A DNA stretch of 28,696 nt from Deltaproteobacteria bacterium UBA796 (GTDB taxonomy: Bacteria; Myxococcota_A; UBA796). The translations under genes and the position numbers were made by a program. The notes below the pieces were generated by a model. The model saw only the letters and a program-made list of their open reading frames with translations. It made no database searches and was not told the origin of the DNA. The stretch spans positions 1 through 28,696 of the forward strand of contig DBIS01000069.1 of assembly GCA_002296975.1 (NCBI GenBank). The letters run 5' to 3'. Positions 17,105 through 27,900 of this stretch are shown here, in pieces; the stretch's first letter is position 1; the number at the start of each line of letters is the position of its first letter.

Positions 17105-19661
17105 ATGTGGCAAGCTCGGTGTTGGTGGGCGTATCGGCTTGTGCTGCCTCGTCTAAAGCGCTCAGCGCCGACTCATTTTCGCTCTGTTCGTTTGCGAGAG
17201 GCAGGCGAATAGTGAAGGTGGTGCCAGCCCCTGGGGATGAGTCAACCTCAAGGGTGCCGCCATGTTGTTTGATGACTTGGCGTGTGATGGTCAAGCCCAA
17301 ACCCATGCCCTTGCCAACCTGTTTTGTGGTGAAAAATGGCGTGAAGATTCTGGACATGACGTCGGGTGGAATACCCGGTCCATCATCGGTGACCTCGATG
17401 CGGACCGAGCGCGCCTCAGGGCGGGTGCGAACCCAGACATGACCGTTTTTTCCGACCGCGTCGACGGCATTTTGAGTGAGGTTGGTGATCGCTTGTTGAA
17501 GCTCCTCAGGGACCCCTTTTATGATCGCATCTGGTGCTGCCAGTTCGGGGATTATCTCCACCTCTTTGTTGTCTTTGGGGGCGATCATCGCGAGGACGTC
17601 GGCAATATTTTGGTCGAGGTTCATCTCGACGGAGTCTGAGCTGTAGCCTTCTCGTGCGTACCGTCGCATCAAAGCGACGAGTTGTTCGACCTTCTTGATT
17701 CCCCGGTCCGAGACGGGCAGCATTTTGTCGATTTTATTTTGGGCCTTGGTAAATCGCTTGTCCCTGTCCGCTTCGCTCAGATCAGGGTCCGTCGCAGCCG
17801 CCAGGATTTTCTTGGCGCTCTCCGCAATCACAAAATTCGCATTTTTGATGTAGGCGAGGGGGTTGTGCATCTCGTGGGCAAGCCCCGCTGAAATAATCTC
17901 AAAGCTTCGGGCCTGTTCGTTCATAAAGTTTGAGGCTTGGCGATGTTGTTTGGCGAAAAGGTCGGCGATGGCGGCCCGCAACTCGCGGGGGTTGAAGGGC
18001 TTGTCCATCACCAAGTCCGCCCCGCTTGCCCGTGCGGTCTCTCGGTCTGCGACTTGATTGCGCGCGGTGAGAATAATGGTCGGAATTTGCGCAAAACGGG
18101 GGTCTTTTTGCATGGCCTGAATGAGGCCAGCGCCATCGAGTTTTGGCATGCGTGTGTCTGTGATGACCACATCGGGGAGCTCGGATTTGACCAAAGCGAG
18201 CCCCTCTTCGCCGTTAGCGGCCACGTAGACCGCATGGTCTTTCGAGAGAAGGCTTCGGGTGAACTGGAGAATCTCCGGATTATCATCGACCACCAGCACC
18301 TTCGTGGGCTTGCTCTGGGAGGGCGCATGTTCAACCGCAGGCGCTTGGGCTTCGATGGCCCCAAAACGATAGTCGTCGGCATTTCGGAGCTGTGGACGCT
18401 GCTGGGCTTGCTCTGGGCGGCCGGGCCTTGGCGCTCCCGTGGGCAGGGTAATTGTGAAGCTTGTGCCGACCGATGGCCGAGATTGGGCTTGAAACTCCCC
18501 GCCATGCAAATGAATGATTTCGCGGGCCAATACCAGCCCCAGCCCCTCGGGCGAGCGTGGCGGTAGCCATTTTTGGTTTTCTTGTTGGGCGGCAATCGCC
18601 TCGATCCAGTCTGGAGGTAAGCCGGCGCCATTGTCACGAATGACAATCTCGGCGCCTGTTTCAGTGGCCGACACCGCCATATCCACCCGGCCACCGTGGC
18701 TGGTGGTACGGATGGCTGTGGACACCAAATGGGTCACCGCACGCTCGAGCTTTTCGATGTCGGTGTGGACAACGATTTCATCGTCGCTGGCTGAAAACTC
18801 CAGGGTGATGCCTTTGCTCTGAGCAGCCACGATCGCAAAGTTGCTCACAGCCTGAAGCATGCCGACAAGATTGCTTTTTTCGGTTTGTAAGCGCAATAGA
18901 CCGCTCTCGAGATGGCTTAAGTCCACCAGATCGTCCGAGAGTCTTAAGACCCGCATCGCATTTTTTCGGATGGTTTTCAGGTACTCCATTTGGTTGGCTT
19001 GAAAGGTGCCAACATCGCCGCTGAGCATGCTGTCGAGGGGGGACAGCATGAGGGTGAGAGGGCCGCGCAAACCTTCGATTATGCTGCTATAAAATCCGGT
19101 TTTAAGGCGCTCCATGTCCTTAAGTTCATCAATATGGGCCCGCTCATTATCGGTGCGCTCGCTCAGGATTTCGACCTGTACGTTGGCTTGAAGCAGCAAG
19201 CGGAGGCGGTTGTTCGCGCTGAGTAGGCCAATCACTGAAACGATGACCAAGGCACCGATCGATAGGGCGTCGAGATCGCCCAGAGAGAGTCCGGCGCCAA
19301 CGATGGCTGCGCTGGATAAACCGAGGCGTGCTGGGGTCCAGCTAAAGAGCAAGGGGAGACAGGCCAATAGGCCGATGAGTCCAAAGCTGAGGGCCTGTGT
19401 CGGCAGGGTGCTGAGGGCCATGGTTACAGCGAGCGCTGTGGCCAAAAGCATCCCTAAACGGTCCACTTGAGCGATCACAAGCTTTGGTAATCCCCGGGCT
19501 AAAATTAAGAGGCACAGGCTGATGACAACCAAGATCGCGCCGGGCACTATGGCGATGGCACTCAATACGCTGGCGGCCCCAATGAGCACGCTTGCTATGG
19601 CGAGGCGTTTAAGGCCTGGGCTGTTGAGCGCCTTGATCGAGGGGGTGATGGGCTCAGTCAT
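17103..19661 (-). CDS. Membrane hybrid sensor kinase: degenerate kinase - receiver - active kinase
   Basis: 852 residues. About five to six membrane helices occupy 15-150. A coiled linker (155-188) leads to a first kinase module (189-408). Its H-box reads FYSSIIEGLRGPLTL, so Glu196 sits where FFTNISHEFRTPLTL has His; its N-box (HLVSTAIRTT) lacks Asn, but DNGAGLP and EGLGLVLAREI remain. A receiver follows (454-570): Asp459/460, phospho-acceptor Asp502 in ITDTRMP, Lys554. A second, complete kinase module (580-825) has His596 in GLAHEMHNPLAYI, Asn731 in TQNAVDAV, DDGPGIP, FTPFFTTK and GKGMGLGL. The start overlaps the upstream gene by 8 bp. The likely output is phosphotransfer from His596 to Asp502 or to a partner receiver; the input signal is unknown. 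Confidence 0.9.
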   Translation of the reverse strand: MTEPITPSIKALNSPGLKRLAIASVLIGAASVLSAIAIVPGAILVVISLCLLILARGLPKLVIAQVDRLGMLLATALAVTMALSTLPTQALSFGLIGLLACLPLLFSWTPARLGLSSAAIVGAGLSLGDLDALSIGALVIVSVIGLLSANNRLRLLLQANVQVEILSERTDNERAHIDELKDMERLKTGFYSSIIEGLRGPLTLMLSPLDSMLSGDVGTFQANQMEYLKTIRKNAMRVLRLSDDLVDLSHLESGLLRLQTEKSNLVGMLQAVSNFAIVAAQSKGITLEFSASDDEIVVHTDIEKLERAVTHLVSTAIRTTSHGGRVDMAVSATETGAEIVIRDNGAGLPPDWIEAIAAQQENQKWLPPRSPEGLGLVLAREIIHLHGGEFQAQSRPSVGTSFTITLPTGAPRPGRPEQAQQRPQLRNADDYRFGAIEAQAPAVEHAPSQSKPTKVLVVDDNPEILQFTRSLLSKDHAVYVAANGEEGLALVKSELPDVVITDTRMPKLDGAGLIQAMQKDPRFAQIPTIILTARNQVADRETARASGADLVMDKPFNPRELRAAIADLFAKQHRQASNFMNEQARSFEIISAGLAHEMHNPLAYIKNANFVIAESAKKILAAATDPDLSEADRDKRFTKAQNKIDKMLPVSDRGIKKVEQLVALMRRYAREGYSSDSVEMNLDQNIADVLAMIAPKDNKEVEIIPELAAPDAIIKGVPEELQQAITNLTQNAVDAVGKNGHVWVRTRPEARSVRIEVTDDGPGIPPDVMSRIFTPFFTTKQVGKGMGLGLTITRQVIKQHGGTLEVDSSPGAGTTFTIRLPLANEQSENESALSALDEAAQADTPTNTELAT

Positions 19662-20733
19662 CGCGGTCTGCTCCGGTAGAGAAGTTCAAGCGGATGGCGT
19701 GGCTATTTTCGGGCGGGTCGGTCATGGTGGCACCGGCCTGGCTCAGGCGCGCCCAGCTTGAGTGCTCGGCAATGATGTTGGGGTTGGCCACCAAGTCCTT
19801 GAAAAGCACAGAGACGACCACCGCTTCACCCGATTTGTGGCTTTCGATGGCCTCGAGGCCACCAAATGCGCTGTGTGTGCCCATATGGGCCAAGAGGTCG
19901 ATAAAGGCCAAGCGGTCTATCAAAACACTGGCGCCACTTTGCAGGCCGCCGCCGACAGGTTCACCCGTGGCGTGTCCGATAAAGTGCTTGGCCATCAAAA
20001 TAAGCGCGTCGATATTGACTGGACGAGCCGCGAGTCCGGCGGCTGTTTCGATCGCCTGATCATGTGTCTCGTCCACGAGTTCACGGAGCGAGGAGATGCA
20101 GTGCTGGGTCCGTTCGACGAGGGCGCGGCCTGATGGGTTCACCGCGTTTATGGCATCGAGGAGGTACGTTTGCTCGCGGTCGAGCATGTCAGAAAAGCCG
20201 CTCGCGATGGTGGTTGTGGCCGTGGCCTGGTGGCTCAACGAGGCTTGCTCTGTGTGATCACCGATGTGATCGATGGCTGATGCGAGCATTGTGGTCTCGA
20301 TATCGAGGTCATCGATCGCGGTCACCAGAGCCACTTCTCTTTTGAGGTAGGCCTCGGCGTCCCCCACCGCTTTGAGCAGCGCTTCAGGGCTTGGCGGATT
20401 TGGAAGCACCCGAATTACGCCCCAGTCATTGATGGCAGCCATCAGCGTGTCTCGGTCTGATGTACCCCCCACCAAGATTGCCTTTCCGGGATGGGCGCGG
20501 GCCGAAAGTGCTTGGAGTGCTTGGTTTGTGGGGCCACGGATTTCTGCTGCGGTGAGCACCAAAACGGCTGGGCCTTGCAGTGTCTCGTTTGTGCCGATGG
20601 GGTCCGTATGAATCTGAGCACGTTTTTCGAGTGCCCCCAACAGGGTGTCGGCGACGAGCGGCCGCGCTTTTGGGGACAGCCAGACTTGAAGGGGGACCGC
20701 GTAAGCTTCCAGCAGTTTGGAGAGTGTGCTCAT
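19654..20733 (-). CDS. Degenerate receiver/ATPase-like signalling protein
   Basis: 359 residues, placed between two kinases with overlaps on both sides (ATGA with the upstream gene, 8 bp with the downstream gene). I do not recognise it outright. Residues ~50-130 have receiver-like spacing: AVLVLTAAEIRGPTNQAL where VVITDxRMPxxxG would be, then AILVGGTSDRDTLMAAINDW and VIRVLPNPPSPEALLKAV. The phosphorylatable Asp and the Lys are missing. Residues ~140-235 are helical. Residues ~240-352 (VNIDALILMAKHFIG, VLIDRLAFIDLLAHMGTHSA, HAIRLNFS) resemble a HATPase_c fold without the N-box Asn or DxGxG. It is probably a non-catalytic adaptor in the pathway; this is an inference from position and pattern. 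Confidence 0.68.
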   Translation of the reverse strand: MSTLSKLLEAYAVPLQVWLSPKARPLVADTLLGALEKRAQIHTDPIGTNETLQGPAVLVLTAAEIRGPTNQALQALSARAHPGKAILVGGTSDRDTLMAAINDWGVIRVLPNPPSPEALLKAVGDAEAYLKREVALVTAIDDLDIETTMLASAIDHIGDHTEQASLSHQATATTTIASGFSDMLDREQTYLLDAINAVNPSGRALVERTQHCISSLRELVDETHDQAIETAAGLAARPVNIDALILMAKHFIGHATGEPVGGGLQSGASVLIDRLAFIDLLAHMGTHSAFGGLEAIESHKSGEAVVVSVLFKDLVANPNIIAEHSSWARLSQAGATMTDPPENSHAIRLNFSTGADRDD

Positions 20734-21890
20734 GATGGGGCCCCCTCATGGAACCACAGCTGTGCGATGAGGCCGCAAGGCGCATTGTCGAGTAAGGCGA
20801 GCCGCCCACCATGAAGCTCTGCCACCAACTGGCAAAAGTACAAGCCGAGACCATTTTGGGTGGGCTCAAAGTCTGAAAAGAAGGGTGAGGCCGCTTGCTG
20901 GGTGGCCTCTACGCTCATCCCCAGCCCTTGGTCTTTAACAGCGATCGTGATGTGTTTTTCAGACCCACGCCAAACGCCAATGGCGATGGGACTTTGGTCT
21001 TTCGAGGCCATCACCGCATTCCGAAGCAAGGCCACAATCGCTGTTCGCATGGGCTCGATGGCCACATGAAGGCTGGTCACGGTCGGGTCGATGTCCACGT
21101 GAATCGGCAAAGCATTTTCATCTTGAATGAGCAGTCGTACCGCATCGCTGATGAGTTTTCGAGGGCTCACATCAACCTTGGGGGCTTTGGCCATGGCAAG
21201 GCGGCTTAAGTCTTCGGCCAAGGCCCGTGCCCGTCGGGGAGACAGCCGCGCTGGGTGGGCAGGATTCAGGCTGAGCAGGGCTGTTTCGGCTGGAGCGAGC
21301 AGGGTCTCGAGATGGTGGGCGACATTTAGCCCCAGGCCACCCCAAACGTCGATCCATGCCATGGCGCGCTTGGCCCCTTGGTCAGTCTTGAGGGTTCGGA
21401 GCGTGTCGCTGTCTTGTTGATGGCGGGCGTTGAGGGTCGCGACAACAGCACTCATGGCCGCCCGTCGCTCGCAGACTGCCAACCCCTCTGCCACCAGGCG
21501 CCTTAAAGCCAGGGGGTCCCATGGCTTGAGCACGAACTGGTCGACCTTTCCCTGATTGATGGCGGCGACGATGGGCTCGACATCCGAATAGGCCGTGAGC
21601 ACCATGCGGTACATCTCAGGATGGGAGTCGGATACCGACTGCAAAAGCTCCACACCGGTCATATTGGGCATGCGTTGGTCGGTGATCACCAAATCAATAT
21701 CTGCATCGCCGTTTAAGATTTCGAGGGCCTCGGCACCACTTTGGGCAGTGAGGACGTCCCAGTCGTCATCGAGCAGGGCCTCTAAAACGGCCAAAACCTC
21801 GAACTCATCATCTACCAAAAGCACACGAGTGCACACCGGCATCTTCAGGTGCAGTTCGGTGAGCAGGTCTTGAATGGGTCGGGCTTGCAC
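20730..21890 (-). CDS. Response regulator-histidine kinase fusion
   Basis: 386 residues from a GTG at 21890. An ATG at 21842 (MPVCTRVLLVDDE) is an equally possible start; neither has a good Shine-Dalgarno sequence. Numbering uses the GTG. The receiver domain (~22-140) has Asp27/28, phospho-acceptor Asp71 in VITDQRMPNMTG, and Lys122 in LKPWD, a form typical of HD-GYP/RpfG-like and kinase-linked receivers. A helix with His192/193 (NVAHHLETLLAPAE) is a candidate dimerisation H-box. The ATPase domain is complete: Asn291 in LLRNAVMAS, KDQGLGM (319-325) and NGLGLYFCQLV (346-356). It is first in a three-gene overlapping operon and divergent from the megasynthase gene. Likely roles are receiving phosphate from the hybrid kinase, or passing it on. 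Confidence 0.85.
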   Translation of the reverse strand: MQARPIQDLLTELHLKMPVCTRVLLVDDEFEVLAVLEALLDDDWDVLTAQSGAEALEILNGDADIDLVITDQRMPNMTGVELLQSVSDSHPEMYRMVLTAYSDVEPIVAAINQGKVDQFVLKPWDPLALRRLVAEGLAVCERRAAMSAVVATLNARHQQDSDTLRTLKTDQGAKRAMAWIDVWGGLGLNVAHHLETLLAPAETALLSLNPAHPARLSPRRARALAEDLSRLAMAKAPKVDVSPRKLISDAVRLLIQDENALPIHVDIDPTVTSLHVAIEPMRTAIVALLRNAVMASKDQSPIAIGVWRGSEKHITIAVKDQGLGMSVEATQQAASPFFSDFEPTQNGLGLYFCQLVAELHGGRLALLDNAPCGLIAQLWFHEGAPS

Positions 21891-21997
21891 GGGCGTTTCG
21901 TAACCGAAGAATAGCGTACAGGTCTTGCACGCGCGCGGAAGGGGTGCCTTTTGTTCATAAGTAGGGTTAAGGTCGAGCCATTCTCGCGGAGACCTTT
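21891..21997 (+). promoter_or_regulatory. Divergent intergenic region between the signalling operon and the megasynthase gene
   Basis: This 107-bp gap must carry or abut the promoters for both directions. I see no convincing -35/-10 pair or operator palindrome. The only clear element is GGAG about 6 nt before the megasynthase ATG (within 21988-21997). Confidence 0.35.
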
Positions 21998-24900
21998 ATG
22001 TTCGAGCGTGCGTTTTTCTGCATTCTTCCAGCCGAGCGTACGTCGCTCGCCAAAGCCGTCATGGCCGCGGGTGGCGTCCCTGTTTTGGACTTCACTGCCA
22101 GCCCGACAGTGCGTGTGCCCGAGGGCGCGTGGGTACGGGTAAACACCCGACGAAGTGTGCCGGGCAAGGGGCCGGTGATCCTCAGTGGCAATCACAAGCT
22201 TCCGGTGCGAAACCGCGAAACCTGGCTCGAGCTTACCGAGGCGGGTCCGGTCCCAGCAGGCTTTGCAGGTGCGGTCCTTCGGGGTTCTGAGGTGGGTGGT
22301 CCGTGTGGTGCGCAGCCGGGTTTGGCGCTGTTGGGGGCCATGGGCCTAGACCAAAAAGTTATTTTAGACGCGAATTTAAGCCCCAAAGATGCAGCGGCCG
22401 CGATGGCTGCGGGTGCGGTGGGCGTGGTGCTCTCAGAGGTCCTGTACGGGCTAGAAGAGATGGCGATTCCACAGGCATTTTTAAAGAAAATAGATCGCCT
22501 CGATTTTAGCTCTACCCATGTTGTAAATGGCTTTCAGATTGTTGCCTCCCCCCTCAGTCCGATCTTGCGGAGACTCCTCGACGGCGAAGGGTTTTGGGAC
22601 CTCGCTAAGAATTGGATCACAGTTGGCGATTCCAATAGCGTCGCCTGGCCTGCTGGTCAGGGTGTCGTGGCCGCGCTCCCGATGGCCGCAGCCCATCCGT
22701 CGATGTCTTTGTTGATCGGCGCGTATCAGGCGGCTTTAAACACCCCGGTGGCCGCGGCGGTTGTCCGTCCTGTGTCCAGCCCTGTTCAGGCCTCTGCGGA
22801 GCCTGTGGCGATCATTGGCCTTGGATGTCGCTTGCCTGGCGCGCTCAGCGTACCGACATTTTGGGAAAATTTACTCGCTGGAAAGAGCGCGATTGTCGAG
22901 GTGCCCAAAAAACGATGGGATTGGCGTTTGTATTGGGATTCTGACAAATCTGTCCCCGACAAAACCTATGCCAAAATAGGCGGTTTTTTACAAGACTTTG
23001 AGTTCAACTCACGGCGGCACCGAATTCCGCCAAATGTTGCCAAGCAAGTGGCGATCGTTCAGCAGATGACCCTCGAGAGTGTGGACGAGGCTTTGGATGA
23101 TGCGGGCTATGGCAAGGAGCGGGACTTTGATCGCAGCCGTGTTGGCGTCATTTTGGGCAATTCCATGGGGGGTGAAGTGACCGACGATTATGTCGTTCGA
23201 ACCCGTGTTCCTGCCTTTAAAGAAGCCTTAAAAGCCCTGCCAGAGTTTGCAGCGTTGGACGGGGCGATCCAGTCTTCGATTTTAGATGGATTTGAGGCTG
23301 GGGTAAAAGACCCCTTGCCGATCATCAATGAAGACTCCATGCCTGGGGAGCTCTCGAATGTCATCGCGGGCAGGGTGGCCAATGCTTTTGATTTGTGCGG
23401 CCCTAACTTTACGGTCGATGCCGCGTGTGCCAGCTCGATGGCGGCCATGCAATCCGCCGTTAATTCCCTTCAAAACGGTGATGTCGACATGTGTATCACC
23501 GGCGGTGCCGACCGCTCGATGGGGGTCCCGACCTACACTAAATTTTGTAAAATTGGTGCGCTTTCACCCAACCAGTCTGCACCCTTTGACGAGGACGCCA
23601 ATGGTTTCGTGATGGGCGAAGGTGCAGGGATTTTGGTGCTCAAGCGCTTGGCGGATGCCCGCCGTGATGGTGACCGGGTCTATGCGGTCATCCGTGGTAT
23701 TGGCGCCTCCAGTGACGGTAAGGGCAAGGGCATCACCGCCCCCAATCCTCGGGGTCAACGCATGGCCTTGGAGCGGGCTTATGCGGCTGCGGGCATCGAT
23801 CCGGTGGATGTCGATCTTTTTGAGTGCCACGGCACGTCCACTATTGTTGGGGACAAAGTCGAGGTTGAGAGTCTCAATGCGGTCATCGGTGAGGGCCGGC
23901 GGGGTGACCGTGGCCCCATCCGCATCGGTTCGGTGAAGTCCAATATTGGTCACCTCAAATCTGCTGCGGGAGCGGCCAGCTGTATCAAGGCGGCTTTGTC
24001 GGTGCATCACCGCATCTTTCCACCATCAATAAACTTCAAAAAATGCCGTTCAGATGTGCCTTTTGACCTTGTGCCATTGCAGGTTCAAACCACTGCTGAA
24101 CCTTGGCCTGACGGGCATGTACGCCGGGTTGGGGTGAGTGCTTTTGGGTTTGGCGGCACCAATTTTCACATTGTGATCGAGGAGTACTGTCCAGAGACCA
24201 TGGGCTCAAGCACCGAAGCTGTGGTGGCGCTCCCAGCCCTCGCGGACCGTCCACTGCCGCCAGCGGTTTGGGGCCTGAGTGCCATGGGGCGTGAGGGGCT
24301 TGTGAGTGCTTTAGAGACGGGAGGTGTGGGCCCATTCGATCCATCGGCTCCTGTGCGGATGGCTGCTGCCGCTGGCGATGCCGAGACCAAGGCCGCTCAG
24401 ATTGAGCGGGCCTTAAAAGTGCTGCGTAAGGGCGGCTCTGTCGAAATTTTGAGGGGGCGTGGCATTTATGTCGAGGAGACCCCCTCCGATGGAAAGGTCG
24501 CCTTTTTGTTCACTGGACAAGGCTCTCAGTATATCGGTATGGGGCTTGATTTAGCGGCCCATTATCCCCTGGTACAAGCCACTTTTGATGAGGCCGATGC
24601 GGTGATGACCCCTGAGCTCGGTCGGCCGTTGACCGACTTTATTCGGGGTCAGCCGGGCTTGTCAGATGAAGAGCAGTTCGAACGCTTGCGAGACACTGAA
24701 ATATCCCAGCCGGCGACGCTCACTGTTGACATCGCCATCATGCGGTTGCTTGCGGCCCATGGTGTGGTGCCGGATATGGTCGCTGGACATTCGCTTGGGG
24801 AGTATGCGGCGGCTGTGGCTGCTGGAATTTTGAGCTTTAAGGATGCGCTGGTGGCTGTGAGTGCCCGGGGTCGCGAGATGGCCAACGTGGAAATCGCCGA

Positions 24901-27900
24901 CAAGGGCCGTATGGCAGGCATCGCGGCGAGCGTTGATACCGTGGCTGAGGTGCTTGCAGAGATCCCTGGATATGTGGTTCCAGCCAACAAAAATTGTGCA
25001 ACACAGACTGTTATTGCTGGGGCCTCTGGTGCCGTAGAGGCCGCCATTGAGGCCTTTGTCGCTCGTGGAATCACCGTCTACCCACTGCCAGTGAGCCACG
25101 CTTTTCATTCCAGCATCGTCGCGCCGGCATCAGCCCCACTCAAAAAGGTCTTGGAGCGTTTGGATGTGCGTCCGCCACAGCGCCCCATAACGACGAATGT
25201 TACGAGCCGGTATTACCCTTCAGAGCCGGACTCTCGTGAAGAAATCATCGATATACTGGCCGCCCAGGTGGCCGCGCCTGTGGAGTGGATCGCTCAAGTT
25301 GAGCGGATGTATGCGGATGGTGTGCGGATTTTCGTAGAATGTGGCCCCAAGCGGGCCCTGTCCGGCTTTGTGTCCTCGATTCTCAAGCGTCGGCCCCATC
25401 GGGTTTTGTACACCAATCACCCCAAGCGTGGGGGTTTGGCCAGTTTTCAGGATTCCCTCGCGGCGCTCACGACGCTTGGTTTTGATATCAAGGCTGAACC
25501 CGACACCGAGATTCCAGATTTATTTGCGCCCGTTCCGGCCCGTTTGGCCACATCAGACGCCATGCGAAAGTGGTCAAAGTCAGCCACACAGGTGACCGAG
25601 GCCCCCGCAGCCCACGCCACGCCATTTATTTTGCGCGCCGTGACCGAGGTGGTGGCCGACGCCACTGGCTACTCTCCTGAGGAGCTCAATCTTGACGATG
25701 AACTCGAGGCCGATTTGGGCATCGACACGGTCAAGCAAGCGGAAGTTGTCGCCATCGTCAGAGACCGCTTTAGGCTTGAACACGATCCTGGCTTTCGGAT
25801 GAGCGCGTATCGAACACTTCGAGATTTGGCGAATTATGCGGCGCGGCGTTTAGGCTCGACCCAACCCGAGGCCATCGAGCGCGTGTTGATTGGCACTCGG
25901 GATGTTTCCTCTCGAGGGGCCTTGCCCACCCATCAAGGGGCTGGCTCGTCATCCGCCACGGCTTTGAGTTCCTTGGCTGAAGGTGCTTTGCGCGCAGGCA
26001 TGGGCACCGGAGATGCCGATGCCTTCGCGGCCGCAGTAATGCCCGCTGTTCAAGGTCTGGTCACCGCCTTGCTTCATGCACAGCCTCCCGCCAAAGCCCC
26101 GCCTGTGCCCGCCGTGGTGGCTCCAGTGGCTCTCGCGGCCTCCACGCCGTCATCCACACCGCCCATGGGTTCACAAATGCGGTCTTTGCCCACGGTGGTG
26201 TGTTCTGGGGCCGCGATTGGTCTACCCGGAGGAAAAGAGGTTTTTGCCCAAGACAATGTGGAGCGAATCCTGGAGGGTGAGGTTCGGATCTCCAACCTGA
26301 ACACGGCCACACAAGATGTATTTTTGGCCAAAAATGTCGTTCGATTGCTCAAGGATGCCAAGACTGGGCAGGGTACCTTCCAAGCGGTCACCCAACGTGA
26401 AGATGTTATTCGGCTTGCTGGTGTAAAGGCCCATTTCGACTTGGTCGGTGATTATGGGGTGGACCCCAACTGGGTGCGGGCACTCGACATCACCACGCAG
26501 TTGGCCTTTGCGGCCGGCGTTGAAGCGCTCAAAGACGCCAAAATCCCTCTGGTTCAGACCTTTCACACCACCAAAAGTGGTAAAAAGGTGTCCACGGGCT
26601 GGAAGTTGCCCGCGCATATGCAAAGCACCACGGGCGTTATTTTTGCCTCGGCTTTCCCTGGCTATGATCGCTTTGCCAAGCATATTCGTGCCAATGGCGA
26701 CGACGGTGAGGGTCGCTTCGACCGCCGGTTTTTGTTTCAGGTGCTCAGCATGGGGCATTCGCAGTTTGCTCAGTATATTGGTGCTCAGGGCCCGAATGCT
26801 CAATCCAATATCGCTTGTGCAAGCACCACCCAGGCGGTGGCGATGGCCTCGGACTGGATCGCGTTGGGTCGGTGTGAACGGGTTGTGGTTATCGGTGCCG
26901 ATGATGTGACCAGCGATACGATGATAGAGTGGATTGGAACTGGGTTTTTAGCTACAGGCGCTGCCACTACATCCGCGGTTGTTGAAGAAGCCGCCTTGCC
27001 CTTTGATGCGCGTCGCCACGGGATGATTTTGGGCATGGGCGCTGTGGGCATGGTGATTGAGGCCGAAGGCGCCACCGCCGAGCGGGGTGTTGTGCCCTTG
27101 GCACGATTGTTGTCGAGTAGAATGGCCAACTCGGCTTTTCATGGCACGCGGCTTAATCCTGAACACATTGCAGGGGAGATGGATGCGCTTGTGGCGGCAG
27201 CGGTTGAAAAGGCTGGCGTGAGCCGTGAGACATTTGCGGCCAACGCGATGTTTATGAGTCACGAGACGTACACCCCAGCGAAGGGTGGCTCAGCAGCAGC
27301 AGAGATTCAGAGCCTTCGTCGGGCCTTTGGGCCGGCGGCATCGGGCTTGGTTGTCACCAACACAAAGGGTTTTACTGGCCACCCCATGGGTGCAGGAATC
27401 GAGGACGCTATCGTGCTTAAAGCGCTTCAATATGGGCGGGTACCCCCGATTCCACACCTAAAGGAGCCCGATCCAGAGCTTGGGGACTTGACCCTCTCCA
27501 AGGGTGGGCCGATGCCCTTGCGCTTCGGTATTCGTTTGGCGGCAGGCTTTGGCTCACAGTTGGCCCTGCTGGCTTGGGAAGGCATAGCGAAAGGTGACAA
27601 TCGGGTTGGCGATCAAAGGAAATACCAGGCTTGGTTGTCTGAGATCAGTGGCCACGCTGCGCCTGAGCTTGTGGTCGAAAAACGCCATTTGCGGGTGGTG
27701 GCTGGCCTTTCACCAAAACCGAGTGAAGGCGTTTCGCCGCCGGCTAAATCCAAAGCTGCGCCAACTGTACCCGGTGCCCCGTCCGCAGATGTGCTGGCCG
27801 ATTTACTGAAAGTGATCGCAGATAAGACAGGCTATGGCCTCGACGAGCTGGAGTTGGATTTCGAACTCGAGGCTGATTTGGGCATCGACACGGTGAAACA

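Noticed and set aside
23564..24010. Minus-strand open frames within the megasynthase (also 26222-26803 and 27744-28406)
   Set aside because: They lie opposite a single uninterrupted coding frame with intact KS, AT and carrier motifs; composition is that of antisense to GC-rich coding DNA.
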